Shown: positions 1 to 11,700 of the stretch, one piece after another
Position numbering within the stretch: position 1 is the first letter of the stretch
How the letters are laid out: each line of letters opens with the position of its first letter
Source: Glycine soja
Lineage: Eukaryota > Streptophyta > Magnoliopsida > Fabales > Fabaceae
Reading direction: 5' to 3'
NCBI RefSeq assembly: GCF_004193775.1
Contig: NC_041005.1
Span: 9,798,501 to 9,862,500, forward strand
DNA: 64,000 bases
The notes under the pieces: model-generated
The model's input: the letters and a program-made list of their open reading frames with translations, nothing else
Told to the model about the DNA's origin: nothing
The model's database searches: none
Translations under genes and position numbers: made by a program

Positions 1-160
1 ATCTCGCCTCGCCCTCCTGCCGAAGGGTAGGTTGCGACAGGGGGCATATGCGAAAGATGAAAAGTTGTTAATGCATTTCTTCCAGGAAAGGCAAGCTGGG
101 GCAGCTATTATCTGAAATACTAACCTGGAACCTTCGCAGATCCGCTCTTGGAAGGATCTA

Positions 161-1304
161 ATGGACTCCTTTATTAAGCAATATCAATACAAATCTGACA
201 TGGCTCCAGATAGAGTGCAGCTACAAAACATGTGCAAGAGATATATTGAATCTGTCAAAGAATGCGCTCAAAGGTGGAGAGATTTGGTGGCTCAAGTAGT
301 GCCCCTAATGACGAAGACAGAGATGATAACCATGATAATGGACGCATTACCGGTGTTCTATTACGAGAAGAAGGTAGGTTGCATGTCTTCGAATTTTGTA
401 GATCTAGTGTTTGTTGGTGAGATGATCGAAGTGGGTCTTAGGAAAGGAAATTTTGATTATGCTGCTTCTACAAATTCTAGTAATAGGAGACCTGCAATGA
501 GTGGAGGGAAGAAGAAGGAGGGAGACGCCCATGTTGTGACTACAGTTCCCACATGGCCAAACTTTCCACTAGCCTTTTATAATCCCATATACCAATATCC
601 TCCCCAGCAATGTCACTACTCAGCCAATATCAACTCTACCCACTATCCACCACCCTACCAACCAAGAGTACCCAATCAACCACAAAGGCCACCCCTAAAC
701 CGAGCTCAAAACCCACCCGCTGCACATCCAAGACTGAACACCACCCATAATACCAACCAAAACACCAACCATGGAAGGAATTTCCTTGAAAGGAAGCATG
801 TAGAATTCACCTAAATCCCGATATCATATGAGGACTTACTCCCGTATTTGCTCAACAATGAAATGGTGGCAATAAGCCCAACAAAGATTCCTCAACCTAC
901 ATTTCCCCAAGGATACAACCCGAATGTGACATGTGCTTATCATGGTGGAGCTCCAGGGCATTCCATTGAGCACTGTATGGCCTTGAAACATAAGGTGCAA
1001 AGTTTAATTGGTGCAGGTTGGTTGAAATTTTAGGAAGACAATCCCAATGTGCGAACTAACCTGCTCGCGAACAATGGGAGTTCTTCTATGAGTGTTATAG
1101 AGGATGAGGAGACCTGGGAATTGAAGAGAAGGGTTGAGGTGTCTCGACTTCTAAGAAGTTTATCTTGAAAGTGTTGTGCAAGGCTGATAAGGTTGATTAT
1201 AAGGGTGATGAGGAGGATTGGTGCCCGTTGCATCCAAAGACACTTCATGATGTACAAGTATGCCCAATGTTTAAGGAGCTTTTAAAGGGTTTGATGAATG
1301 AGAG
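161..1304 (+). pseudogene. gag of Ty3/gypsy element (5' part)
   Basis: An open frame from 161 to 814 carries a retroelement gag domain, followed by a Pro/Gln/Asn-rich linker (about residues 120-200). After a stop near 812 the protein resumes and includes a knuckle-like CAYHGGAPGHSIEHC motif around 930-980. A second knuckle-like segment, HPKTLHDVQVC, lies near 1230-1265, after a frameshift. The gene is cut at 1304 by a solo LTR and continues at about 2565. It is a structural coat-protein gene of a retrotransposon and is dead. Confidence 0.8.
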
Positions 1305-2564
1305 TGATAGCTGCTATTTATGAGTATATTTTGGGGATAAATTATATAGGAATTTGTAATTTCTCTCTCCTAATTTTTCCTTTTTGAGCAAATAATTGAT
1401 AAATTAACATCATTTAAGTTTTTGTGTAGAGAATATTAAAAATGATGAATTTATGATGCTGAGTGAGTAAAATAAAGCTAATTAAGGAAAACAAGCTAAT
1501 TGAGGAAAGAAGACTAATTGAGGAAAGCAAGGTTAATTAAGGAAAGAAGACTAATTAAGGAAAGAAAGCTAATTAAGGAAAATAGACTAATTAAGGAAAG
1601 AAAAACTAATTAAGGAAAGTAGACTAATTTAGAAATCTGCAAATCTGAACCTATAAAAGAAGAAGAGAGAAGAAGGAAAAGACACACAGAAATTCCAAGA
1701 GAATACAATTCCTTATAGAAGACAAAACTAGAAAAAGGAGAAGCAAGCATTGAGAGTCATTCCTTCCCTCCATTCTCTTTCTTATCTTTTCCCCTTTTAC
1801 TAAATATTCCCCTCTTGCAGTTGTAAAGCCTCCACGACAATGAGAGGTTAAACCCCATTTGTTGGAAACATGGCAGCCAACTACTCTTGATGTAATTCCT
1901 CTTTCTATCTATTTATGAATATTACATTTGCATTATCTTTTCCTGTGCTTAATATTATTGCTTGTGGCTTGATCACCCATTTGCTTGGTAAGTTTTAGGG
2001 GTAGCATTGGGAAACGTTATTTTCTAATAGAATTAGGAAAGTGTATCTAAATAAAGTCATCACTAGGGATAGGTTGATATTTGTTTAGCCTGTTATACAT
2101 CACTATTCTTAATGCAATTTATTATTTTAGCTCTGCAAAGGGATTTGGGAGAGAAAATAGATAAATTAGGCTATTTCATGCGGGGGGACCAAAGTTAGAT
2201 TATACTAATAGATGCAGTTGTAAATTGAAATAATTATAAATAGAGAAAAATAATTAACATTACATCAAAGAGTAGTTCTGGTAGGCTAAGTTCCCAACAT
2301 TCTCATCTTCTGAATTTCCTTCTACAATGATATTGGATTTTCTCATCTTTTCTGTCCTAATTAATTCATGTTTAATTGTTTTTCTTGTTTGATTTAATTT
2401 TCAGCAATTTAATTTATTGTTTTCTACTACCTTTTCCAGATCTTTTTCTCAATTAAATATTCATCTACCTAAGTACAAACAAAGTCCATGTGAATATGAT
2501 ACTCGGACTTCCATTTTAACTTTACTACTTGGGACGCATTGGTGCACTTGCCAATCCATTAATA
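1305..2564 (+). mobile_element. Solo LTR inserted in gypsy gag, TSD GAGAG
   Basis: A 1,260-bp non-coding block begins TGATAGCTGC and ends ATTAATA. It is flanked by GAGAG at 1300-1304 and again at 2565-2569. Removing the block plus one GAGAG restores the gag frame in register, which supports the boundaries. The same LTR family appears in reverse at 62231-63605, where a polypurine tract marks its 5' edge. The 3' terminus reads TA rather than CA, probably a decayed CA. No internal region is present, so it is a solo LTR left by LTR-LTR recombination. Confidence 0.85.
1474..1630 (+). repeat. Minisatellite inside the solo LTR (CTAATTAAGGAAAG units)
   Basis: About nine degenerate copies of a 17-20 bp unit with the core CTAATTAAGGAAAG. 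The reverse complement of the same repeat is present in the related LTR at about 63250-63420, so it is a property of the LTR family. It may lie in the LTR U3 region, but no function is shown. Confidence 0.8.
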
Positions 2565-2569
2565 GAGAG

Positions 2570-3614
2570 CCGAATTGAAATCAGTCATAGGAGGAAGGAG
2601 GAATGTGAGGTGTTCATGCAGTCGGGTGACACCAATAAGAATGTACCTAAACCTATGCTGATTCATTTCACTAGAAATGCGACCACTTATATGTCTCAAG
2701 GCTTCCATATTGTTGTTTTGAAGGCCCTACCATCATTCCTGTATGAGAGTAATAAAGCAGTGCCATGGAGATATGTTGTACAAGTATCACAGGGAAGACA
2801 GGGTGTATCCCTCGTGCATGATGAGTATAACGCGTCAACCCCTAAAGTCACAAATATTTCTGGTATCAGCGGCATTGCGCATAGTGAGCGTGTTTTTACT
2901 CCTCCCAAGTTGTGAGCTAAATTGAAAGATAAAGGGAAAGTAAAGGAGAATATAACAAAAGTTGAGAAAATAGGTCTTATGGTGAATGATGAAGTTCATA
3001 GTGAAAAGCCTGAAGTGAAAAAGAAGAATTTTGGCAAGAAAGAAATATTTGTTAAAGAGGCAATAAATTTTTTGAAGATTATACAACAGAGTGAGTTCAA
3101 AGTGATCGAACAACTAAATAGAATGTCGACTAGGATTTCCTTGTTGGGGTTGCTTATGCATTCTGAGCCTCATAGAAAGTTACTAATGAAAATTCTAAAT
3201 GAGGCGCATGTGGCACACGACATCTCAGTAGAGAAGTTTGGGGGAATAATCAATAATATCACTGCAAGTAATTTTTTGACTTTCATTGATGAAGAGTTAC
3301 TAGTTGAAGGGAGAGGGCATAACAAGGCCCTGCATGTGTCAGTTAAATGCACAGATCATATGGAGGCCAAGGTGCTTGTTGACAATTTATCTTCTGTTAA
3401 TGTCATGCCTAAAACGACATTAGACAAGTTGTCGTTTGATGCATCATACATGAGGCCAAGCTCTATGGTGCTGAGAGCTTTCGATGGCGGCCGATGTGAT
3501 GTGAGACGGGAAATTGATTTCTCAATTCAAATTGGCTCGTGCAAGTTTCAAATCACCTTCCAAGTCATGGATATAACTCCTACTTACAGTTGTTTGTTGG
3601 GCATCAAAAATTGA
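2570..3614 (+). pseudogene. gypsy gag C-terminus and aspartic protease
   Basis: This continues the gag frame after the solo LTR, with a KAVPWRY segment near 2755 that is typical of Tat-type elements. A lysine-rich linker follows, then a retropepsin-like domain around 3310-3610. The expected active-site D-x-G-S-S motif reads DNLSS (about 3381-3395), so the key glycine is replaced by leucine. The downstream ILG-type flap is represented by CLLG near 3590. The protease would be inactive even if expressed. Confidence 0.75.
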
Positions 3615-4176
3615 AATTCGTGGTGGAAGGTCTGCTCGTTATAGTATCAAGCGAAGAGGACATACTATTTAGTCATCCGTCTTCTACTTCTTATGTTGAA
3701 GTAGCAGAGGAATCGCTAGAAACGTCATTTCAAGCATTGGAAATTGTGAACACTTATATGGATTCTCCTCTGATACAATCGAGTTTGTCTGGTGCCTCCA
3801 TGGTGGTGGCTCGAGTCATACTAAGAGATTGATATGAGCCTGGAATGGGGTTGGTCGGAATAGTGACGATACAGTAAGCTTGCTGGAGATTATTGAAAAT
3901 TGTGGGAGGTTTGGCTTGGGCTACAAGCCTGTAAATGCTAACAAAAGGAGGATTGCTTTGGAAAGGAAAGAAAAAGGCTTAGCTCGTCTACAATGGCAAG
4001 AATCGCAAGTGAAGAAGGTCCTTATCTGCCACATCAGTGAGAGCTTTATGAGTGCAGGGTGGATGTACGAAGATCAGGTTGCTATGCTAAATGAAGAGAC
4101 CGAACATGATCAGCCGAACTGGGTACAACTATGTCCTCTGAACTTTGAATTGAAAAATTGGCAGATCATAAAGTAG
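3615..4176 (+). pseudogene. gypsy polyprotein spacer with G-patch-like segment
   Basis: Reading continues in another frame from about 3600 (KLKFVVEGLL…), then shifts again. At 3841-3930 there is a glycine-rich GMGLVG…GRFGLGY stretch like the G-patch-like segment found between protease and RT in Tat-type elements. It is followed by a charged tail to 4176. Stops and frameshifts separate the pieces. About 200 bp after it (4180-4380) are AT-rich and non-coding. Confidence 0.6.
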
Positions 4177-4380
4177 CCCGTGATTTATGTTTCTAATTTG
4201 TTGTAATTAACCAGTTTCAGATCCTATTGTTATGCCTAATGCTTTAGGATTCACATATTGTCAGCGTACTTTCCTTTTCAATTTCAGTGATCGTTAATAA
4301 AATGAATTTCATAGATATATTCCTTTTCTGCACCTTTGTTGCTTTAATCTCTTAGCATATTTCATTGTGATTAAATGATT

Positions 4381-5485
4381 TTCTGTAGATTCGATAATGA
4401 GTCTTTTGAAGACAGTGATATCGAGATCCCTAATGTCGATCAAGCTATAGAAGAGGAAAATTTGGATTAGGAATTATCTCCTGATTTGTTGAGGATGGTG
4501 GAGCAGGAGGAGAGGGAAATAAATCCACATCAAGAGGAAATAGAGCTTGTTAACCTGGGCACTGATGAAGAGAGAAAAGAATTCAAGGTCAGCACTTGTA
4601 TGTTAGCTAACATCCGAGAAGAGTTGATTGTCTTGTTGCGAGAATACCAAGACATTTTCACATGGTCCTATCAGGACATGCCTGGCTTAAATCCTGAAAT
4701 TTTGCTACACAGATTACCATTGAAACCTGAATCCTCCCCCATGAAAAAGAAACTAAGGAGGATGAAGCCTGAGATATCTTTAAAGATAAAGGAGGAGGTG
4801 AAGAAGCAGTTTGACGCAGGTTTCTTAGTTGTTGCCCGTTATCTAGAATGAGTTGCCAACATTGTGCCAGTACCAAAAACGGATGGAAAAGTGCGAATGT
4901 GTGTAGAATATTGAGATTTGAATCAAACTAACCCAAAAGATAATTTTCCTTTTCCTCACATTGACATTCTAGTGGGCAATGCAACCCAATTTTCTCTATT
5001 TTCTTTCATGGATGGTTTTTCGAGGTACAACTAGATAAAGATGGTGCCAGAGGATATGGAGAAAGCAACCATTATCACTCTATGGGGAACTTTTTGCTAT
5101 AAGGTTATGTCATTTGGGTTGAAGAATGTTGGGGCAACATATCAGCGAGCCATGGTAACATTGTTCCATGACATGATACAAAAAGAGATTGAGGTCTATG
5201 TAGATGATATGATTGCAAAGTCTAGAACAAAGGATGAACACATAGTTAATTTGTGGAAGTTGTTCGAGTGACTGCATAAGTACAAGTTGAGATTGAATCC
5301 TGGGAAGTTCACATTTGGGGTGAAGTCTAGAAAGCTACTTGGTTTTGTTTTTAGCCAAAAAGGGATAGAGATGGATCCAGACAAAGTGAAAATGACCCTA
5401 AAGATTCCTAAGCCACGTACAGAGAAGCAGGTTTGTGGATTCTTGGGAAGATTGAACTACATTAGTAGGTTCATATCATAGTTGT
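4381..5485 (+). pseudogene. gypsy reverse transcriptase
   Basis: RT motifs appear in order: LPLKPESSPMKKKLRRMKPE (4711-4770), VPVPKTDGKVRMCVEY (about 4870-4910), GFSRYN followed by a stop (5014-5034), MSFGLKNVGATYQRAM (5107-5154) and the catalytic YVDDM (about 5199-5213). The connection domain reaches GFLGRLNYISRFIS near 5480. Stops interrupt it at about 4849, 4912, 5032 and 5269. Several fit TGG to TGA, CGA to TGA or CAG to TAG transitions. Confidence 0.85.
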
Positions 5486-6639
5486 GAGCCTCTATTTAGA
5501 TTGTTGTGCAAGAATCAATCCGTCAAGTGGAGCCATGACTGTCAGATGGCGTTAGAGAAAATTAAGTAGTGTTTGATGAATCCTCATATACTCGTGCCAC
5601 TAGCACCTGGAAGGCCTCCCATTCTGTACATGAGGGTGTTAGATGAATGGATGGGGTGTGTGTTGGGGCAGCACAATGAATCAAGAAGAAAAGAGCGAGT
5701 CATCTACAACTTGAGTAAGAAATTTACTACATGTGAAATGAATTACTTCTTGTTGGAGAGAACTTGTTGTGCATTGACATGGGCAACAGATCGCTTGAGA
5801 TAGTATATGTTGACTACACTATTCGGTTGGTATCCAAAATGGATCCAATCAAATACATATTCAAAAAGCTCGCTCTCACTGGGAGGATAGCTCGATGGTA
5901 GGTGTTATTATCATAGTTTGATATTGTTTATGTCACTCAAAAGACAATTAAAGGGAGCGCTCTGGCTGATCACTTGGCTCAGCAACCCATAGAAGATTAT
6001 CAGCCTATGCATCCTGAATTCCCTGATGAGGATATCATGGCCCTATTTGATTATGAAAGTGAGGTTGATGGCTCGTCTAATGTATTGGGGCATGGATGTA
6101 GAGCAGTGTTGGTCTTGCTAGATAAAAAATATTTTCCTTTCACAACTAGATTATGTTTTGATTGCACAAATAATATGGCATAGTATGGAGCATCCGCCAC
6201 GAGGATCCAAGCAACGATTGAATTTAGGGTTAGGCTTCTCAAGGTGTATGGGAATTCAACATTGATAATCCATCAGTTGAAGGGTGAATGGGAAATCAAA
6301 GACCATAAGCTAATACCTTATCAGGCCTACATCAGAGAATTGATGGAATGCTTTGATGATATATCATTTCATCACATTCCTAGAGAAGAAAACCAAATGG
6401 TTAATGCCTTCGCTACTTTCTCATCTATGTTCCAGGTGAGCCCTCATGGGGACTTGCCATGTATAGAAATTAGATTCACGGTGAGCCTGCTCACTATTGT
6501 TTGATAGAGGATGGCAAACTTTGGTATTTCGATATCAAGAGATATATCAAAGACAAGGAGTACCCACACGCGGCCTCTGAGAATGACAAGAGGACACTAT
6601 AGAGGTTAGCAGCTAGCTTCATTTTGAATGGGGATTTTT
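5486..6639 (+). pseudogene. gypsy RNase H and second (archaeal-type) RNase H
   Basis: The first RNase H remnant (5573-5803) has LDEWMGCVLGQHNES and YNLSKKFTTCE. A second RNase H-like domain (about 6050-6500) has VLGHGCRAVLV, DCTNNMA, VYGNSTLIIHQLKGEWE and PREENQMVNAFATFSSMF. Stops lie at 5801-5803, 5899-5901 and 6181-6183, and a one-base shift near 6480. Recognisable coding sequence continues to about 6639 (WYFDIKRYIKDKEYP) and ends abruptly at the MULE A boundary. Integrase is absent. Confidence 0.8.
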
Positions 6640-6640
6640 G

Positions 6641-6832
6641 AGGGCCTATTCGATGGAATCGGTTCACGATATTATTATGTTTTTTAGTTCTTTGACGTCC
6701 GGACTTCAGAGAAAGTGCCCCTCCAATAGTGTTCTCTTATCATTTGAGGGGCACTTTCTCTGAAGTCTAGACGTCAAAGAACTAAACAAAAAACAATATC
6801 GTGAACCGATTCCATCAAATAAGTCCTCAAAA
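6641..6832. repeat. Inverted repeat at the left edge of MULE A
   Basis: About 88 bp (6641-6728) is repeated in inverse orientation at 6745-6832, with a ~16-bp loop. Both arms carry the array motif with GAACCGATTCCAT/ATGGAATCGGTTC and the GACGTC-rich segment. This head-to-head array unit marks the junction where the left half of the MULE was lost. Confidence 0.75.
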
Positions 6833-7490
6833 ATCAAGCACAAAATAAAAAAAAAGGATTTGGACCCTTCAAACTATGCCTAAGTACCCCTGTTCGGCAT
6901 TTTTTTAAAATTATGTGGGCGTCGATAACGACATTCGAGGGGCGCTTTTTCTATTTCCTGGACATCAAAGAACTAAAAAAAATAATATTGTGAATCGGTT
7001 CCATCGAATAGGACCTAAAAAAACAGGCACAAAATAAAAAAATATAGGATTTGGACCCTTCAAACTATGTCTAAGTACCCCTGTTCGGCATTTTTTAAAA
7101 ATTATGTGGGTGTCAATAACGACATTTGAGGGGTGCTTTCTTTGAAGTCTGGACGTCAAAGAACTCAAAAAAAGTAATATCGTGAACCGGTTCCATCGAA
7201 TAGGCCCTCAAAAATCAAGCACAAAATAAAAAAAAAAAGATTTGGACCCTTCAAACTATGCCTAAGTACCCTTGTTCGGCATTTTTTAAAAATTACGTGG
7301 GAGTCGATGACGACATTCGAGGAGTACTTTCTTTGAAGTCTGGACGTCAAAGAACTCAAAAAAAATAATATCGTGAACCGGTTCCATCGAATAGGCCTTC
7401 AAAAATCAAGCACAAAATTTAAAAAAAATGGATTTGGACCCTTCAAATATGTCTAAGTATCCCTGTTCGGCATTTTTCAAACAATACATT
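6745..7490. repeat. ~190-bp tandem array of MULE A (about 4 units)
   Basis: The landmark GTTCGGCATTTTT recurs at about 6893, 7083, 7274 and 7465, a spacing of 190-191 bp. Each unit also carries GGATTTGGACCCTTCAAA, a run of A or T, and CATCGAATAGG-type sequence. The same family forms a longer array at 43870-45250 in copy B, with about 193-bp units. Confidence 0.9.
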
Positions 7491-7565
7491 CAATTTTATT
7501 CTGGAATTGAAACACGCTGTAAACAGATAAAACTTACATGAAAAACTAAAAAATAAACCTTCCAT

Positions 7566-8408
7566 TTAGTCGTTTAGCGACGTAGTCACGTCGTCTTCCA
7601 TTTCCATAACATGATTAGTAAAAACAGCTAAAATTTCTATTAGCCCAAATTTTTTCCAGTAGTTAGACTATACTAACACCTTCAACACTTCATCGTTGGT
7701 GTTCAGCTCAATAATTTCATATTTTATAACTTTATCTGAATTCTCAAAATGACCTGGTTGCCGAAAAAACAATCGCCTTACCGTTTGTGATTCGTGAATT
7801 CCATGAGGAGGAATCCCTTTAGGTGCAACTTGCTTTACCAAATCCTTCAGTTCATCGATGGTACATCCTAAAGGAATTTCAAATTTCTTTGGATTTTTTC
7901 CTGTGAACACGCAACCTACAAAGTTGTTCTGGCGTGGCATGTTCCACCTCCCGTTGTAATACAGGAGCGTGTCATGAGTATGGGTCATAGTGCGTTCAAG
8001 TAAGTTTAATATTCCATCTGGTGTTCTACCAACAATGCATAACAATTCAATTGGACCAACACACGAAAATTGATTGATACACATTAACATGGTTTTGACA
8101 TCGTCTTCATTTTTCAATTGCATACATTGAAAGCGAAAATAGCTACCTGTCTTTATGACTGGCTGCCGGTAGTGAATTTCATCCAAAAATTGTTTGTGGG
8201 TTAGATTAAGGGTGATGTGTAATCTGGTTTTCAACGTTGCAAGGTCACAACTGTTTGGTACTCGAATGAGCACTGGAGTGGAACTTTGGAAGTAAACCCC
8301 ACTATCGTTGTAAATAATTGATCCATTTGAAAAAATGAAACCCAACCTTGAGTTCACAATCGTCTGACTGCTTGTTTCTCCTAAGAATGACATACTTTGT
8401 TGTAACAA
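7566..8408 (-). pseudogene. MULE-borne protein with two PB1-like modules (copy A)
   Basis: A single exon runs from ATG at 8408. It is open for 246 codons to TAG at 7668-7670, and the reading frame clearly continues in register to TAA at 7566-7568 (280 residues). Two modules of like design are visible. The first runs from PVLIRVPNSCDLATLK through EIHYRQP and KNEDDVKTML to PIELLCIVGR. The second runs from KFEIPLGCTIDELKDLVK through RRLFFRQP and NTNDEVLKVLV to IEILAVF. The spacing and the acidic DDV/DEV block suggest PB1/ubiquitin-like folds used for protein contact; this is inference. The copy B counterpart has the same internal TAG. Confidence 0.6.
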
Positions 8409-8785
8409 TTGGGAGAGAATGTGAAAGCAGGTAGATGTGTGATTCTGTTAGCGAGTTGTCGTGTGTCATATATATAGATCACCGACAGATTGCTTCACTT
8501 TGTTTTAAAAAAAAATTCACACGCGTGAACATGTTTCGTGTTTATGTTCCCAAGTAAACTAATATGGCCTCAAGAAGCTTTATCGTGCATCAAAACGTGT
8601 TGTCAGGTAAGTCATTTGTCATGTCACGCTCAGACTTTATAAAGCATGCATTTCATTATGTGTTGTCAATTATGACAATGATGTATCATACATGTGTAGA
8701 TTATTTTAGATGCACAAACAAATTTATTCCATAACGCAATAATTAATTAACAACTAATGATTCATTATTATAAAACAAATTACAT

Positions 8786-11700
8786 TCAGTCTTCATTTAG
8801 GTCCACATATTCTCTTCTAGTTGTCTAATGGCTAATGTATTGTTGTATTCTACCAATATATGCAGTTGGCCACTGTTTTGCCTGAGGAAGAGAATTGCTT
8901 GACCAAAACAACGCTACAGGCGGTAAAGGACAATGCTCTTTCAGATAAACCTGTTGTACGTGAATAAACATTATCAACTCAAATGAACGACCCAAGCCAT
9001 TGCATAATTGTAAAAATTAGAATAATTATCTTCAATGTACCTGAACAAAATGATTTCCAAACATGTGACCGACACATATCATGCGATGCATAGAATAATT
9101 TGGTGGTGGTTGACTTCTCAAAGGAAAAAATGTCATGCTTTGTTGTCGGGATAACGATACAATGATTACGTTATACCTAGATGCAATGACATATCCCATG
9201 TCTGTTATATCCATCCACTTGTCCACACTAACCTGAATCAAAGAAACATACACATGTAATTATTTTAAAACTTTGTTTATTTTTAAAAAAAATCACAAAT
9301 ACAACATACATGGGAGAACCCATCAACATGTAGCGACATCCTTAATTGTTCGAATCTCTGTGTGCCACCGAAGAGGTTGATGTAGTCATGCAACCATTTG
9401 CCAAGTTCTTTGATCAATTCGTTGCGGACCATCGACCAAGATTCTTCGCCCATACCTAATAAAGCGTCAATGGAACGATATCCATAGTTACCGTCCACTT
9501 TGACATCCACAAAATCCTCAATGAAACCCTGGATAAAAGGCACAAATTGAAACAACATCAGGATGATCCTTGTTGGTTTCGGCGGTTCATAAGATGATGC
9601 ACTACGTTTCACTAAAGTGTTGCTGCTTTAAACAGAATGAAATGCATCAACGTACTCCCAATAAGATGGATCACGCTTTGTGGATCTTTCGCTTCTTTTC
9701 ATCGGTTTCTTCGGTGCACCTTTAGTCTTGACCTTGGACGGAGGAGGAAACATAGAGTTTTCCTCATGGTATGCAATTTCTCGAAGTTTACTCTTCAAAG
9801 TAACTTTGCCGCCAACATCAACATCCTTAAATCTTTTACGTATGGTCTCTATCTCATTGTTGATGCTGACTTCTGCCTCACATAACCCTTGGTTAGAAAA
9901 ATAAAGTCTCCTCCAAAACATATGGACCGATTCCAGAGGGATGCTAGCAACAATATACCTAGACAGCTCACATGCACAAGGAAAACCGTGCGTGGATCTC
10001 ATAGCACAACCACAAGAAGAGGAATCATTGTCAAAATATTGTACGCTGTCCAACTCAGCAGCAATCTCATTTAAAGCGTATCTTGAAACCATTCCAAGAA
10101 GCCTCTTGAATAAGGTTTTTTTATATACATGTCCAACGAAATGTGTGCTTGTTTCGAAGGATGCTTTAATTTGAGTGTGTTGCAGCGTCATCATGTTGTT
10201 CATGGCATCCCAAACACTACACTGGTCGCCAAGGCTATTCTGTAATATTCTTTTCAGAGACCAATGAGCAGATTCAACCCTACATTAAAAACACACAAGA
10301 AACGGTTAAAAAAAATACATGCATTTACTACTAACCCATACTACAACCAATGAACATTTTAATACATGTTTGTTGTTGTGTTGCATAGGTGCATCACCTT
10401 GTTCGTCCATGCCGTAACAAATTTTTCCTTGTGTGGGATAATCCACGTTTCATAGACATAGTCGATGAACATCGGCCATGGTGAAGAAGTCATTTCAAAC
10501 TTATGAAGGCACTCAGGGAACTGTTGTTCCGAAGGACAATTTGCCAGAGTACCCCGGGTATCCATCACATAATCCCATGCATTTTTTTGGCCGATTAAAG
10601 ATTTGCACTTGGCCTTTACATTCTTGTTGATGTGAAACCTGCACAACAAGTTGGTACACTCCGAAAACACAGTATGTTGGATCAAGTGGCCTCGGAATAA
10701 TTAAGAAGGGAGGGTTGAATTAATTATTAATAAACCTTTACTAATTAAAAATCTATCCTTCTTAATGTTACTAGATTCAATTAGGCTTTTACTATAATGT
10801 TAAGAAAGTAAAGAACAGTAATTGAAACTTTAACCAAAAGTAAAAACAATAATTAAAGTGCACAGTGGAAATTAAAGAGTGTAGGGAAGAAGAAGACAAA
10901 CCCAAGAGTTTTATACTGGTTCGGCAACAACCTTTGCCTACATCCAGTCCCCAAGCGACCTGCGGTCCTTGAGATTTCTTTTCAACCTTGTAAAAACCTT
11001 TACAAGCAAAGATCCACAAGAGATGTACCCTCCCTTGTTCTCTTTGAACAACCAAGTGGATGTACCCTCCACTTGAACTGATCCACAAGAGATGTACCCT
11101 CTCTTGTTCTCAGTTACAACAACCCAAGTAGATGTACCTTCTACTTGTACCACAAAGGATGTACCCTCCAATGTGTTAAGATAAAGTTCTCAGGCGGTTA
11201 GTCCTTTGAAATCTTTTGTTTAAGGGAAAGGGAAGAATCAAAAGAATTCTCAGACTGTGTCGTTTTGAATTCTTTGAAAAGGGAGAAAGGAGACACAAAA
11301 GAATTCAGGTGATTAGTCCTTCATTCTTTTGGAAAAGGGAGAAGAGAGACACAAAAAGAATTCAGGCGGTTAGTCCTTGGCGAATTCTTTTTGGCAAAGG
11401 GAGAAGAGAAAGAAAAAGATGAATAACACACTTTTGTTTTTTGTGAAAGAACAAGGTTTGGAAACCAGAAAACTTTGAAAGCTTTTGGCAAAGGGAAAAG
11501 AAGAAGAAGATATTCAAAAGTATATTAGAAAGGTTGTGTACAAAAGTTGTAAAAAAAATTGTTCGTCAAATGCAAATGAAGGTCTTGCTTTTATAGACTC
11601 TTCATGTCTGGTCAAGAAAACCATTAGAAGAGTTATAACCTTGGGAAAAAAACTGAAAACCATTGCAAGAGTTATATCTCTTGATTTTTATTCAAAACTT

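Larger units (their letters stand above)
1..6639 (+). mobile_element. Decayed Ty3/gypsy (Tat/Ogre-like) retrotransposon, internal region
   Basis: Order of coding remnants on the plus strand: gag with a CCHC-like knuckle, retropepsin, a glycine-rich G-patch-like stretch, reverse transcriptase with YVDDM, a first RNase H and a second RNase H-like segment. Two RNase H segments in series are typical of the Tat/Ogre clade of Ty3/gypsy elements. No integrase is seen: homology stops near 6639, where MULE A sequence begins. The left end lies outside the window, so neither LTR is visible. Many in-frame stops and shifts make it non-functional. The clade is inferred from module order, not from a tree. 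Confidence 0.85.

Noticed and set aside
9637..10174. Plus-strand open frames opposite the MURA-OTU gene
   Set aside because: They lie antisense to well-supported transposase and SWIM-like coding sequence and have no domain.
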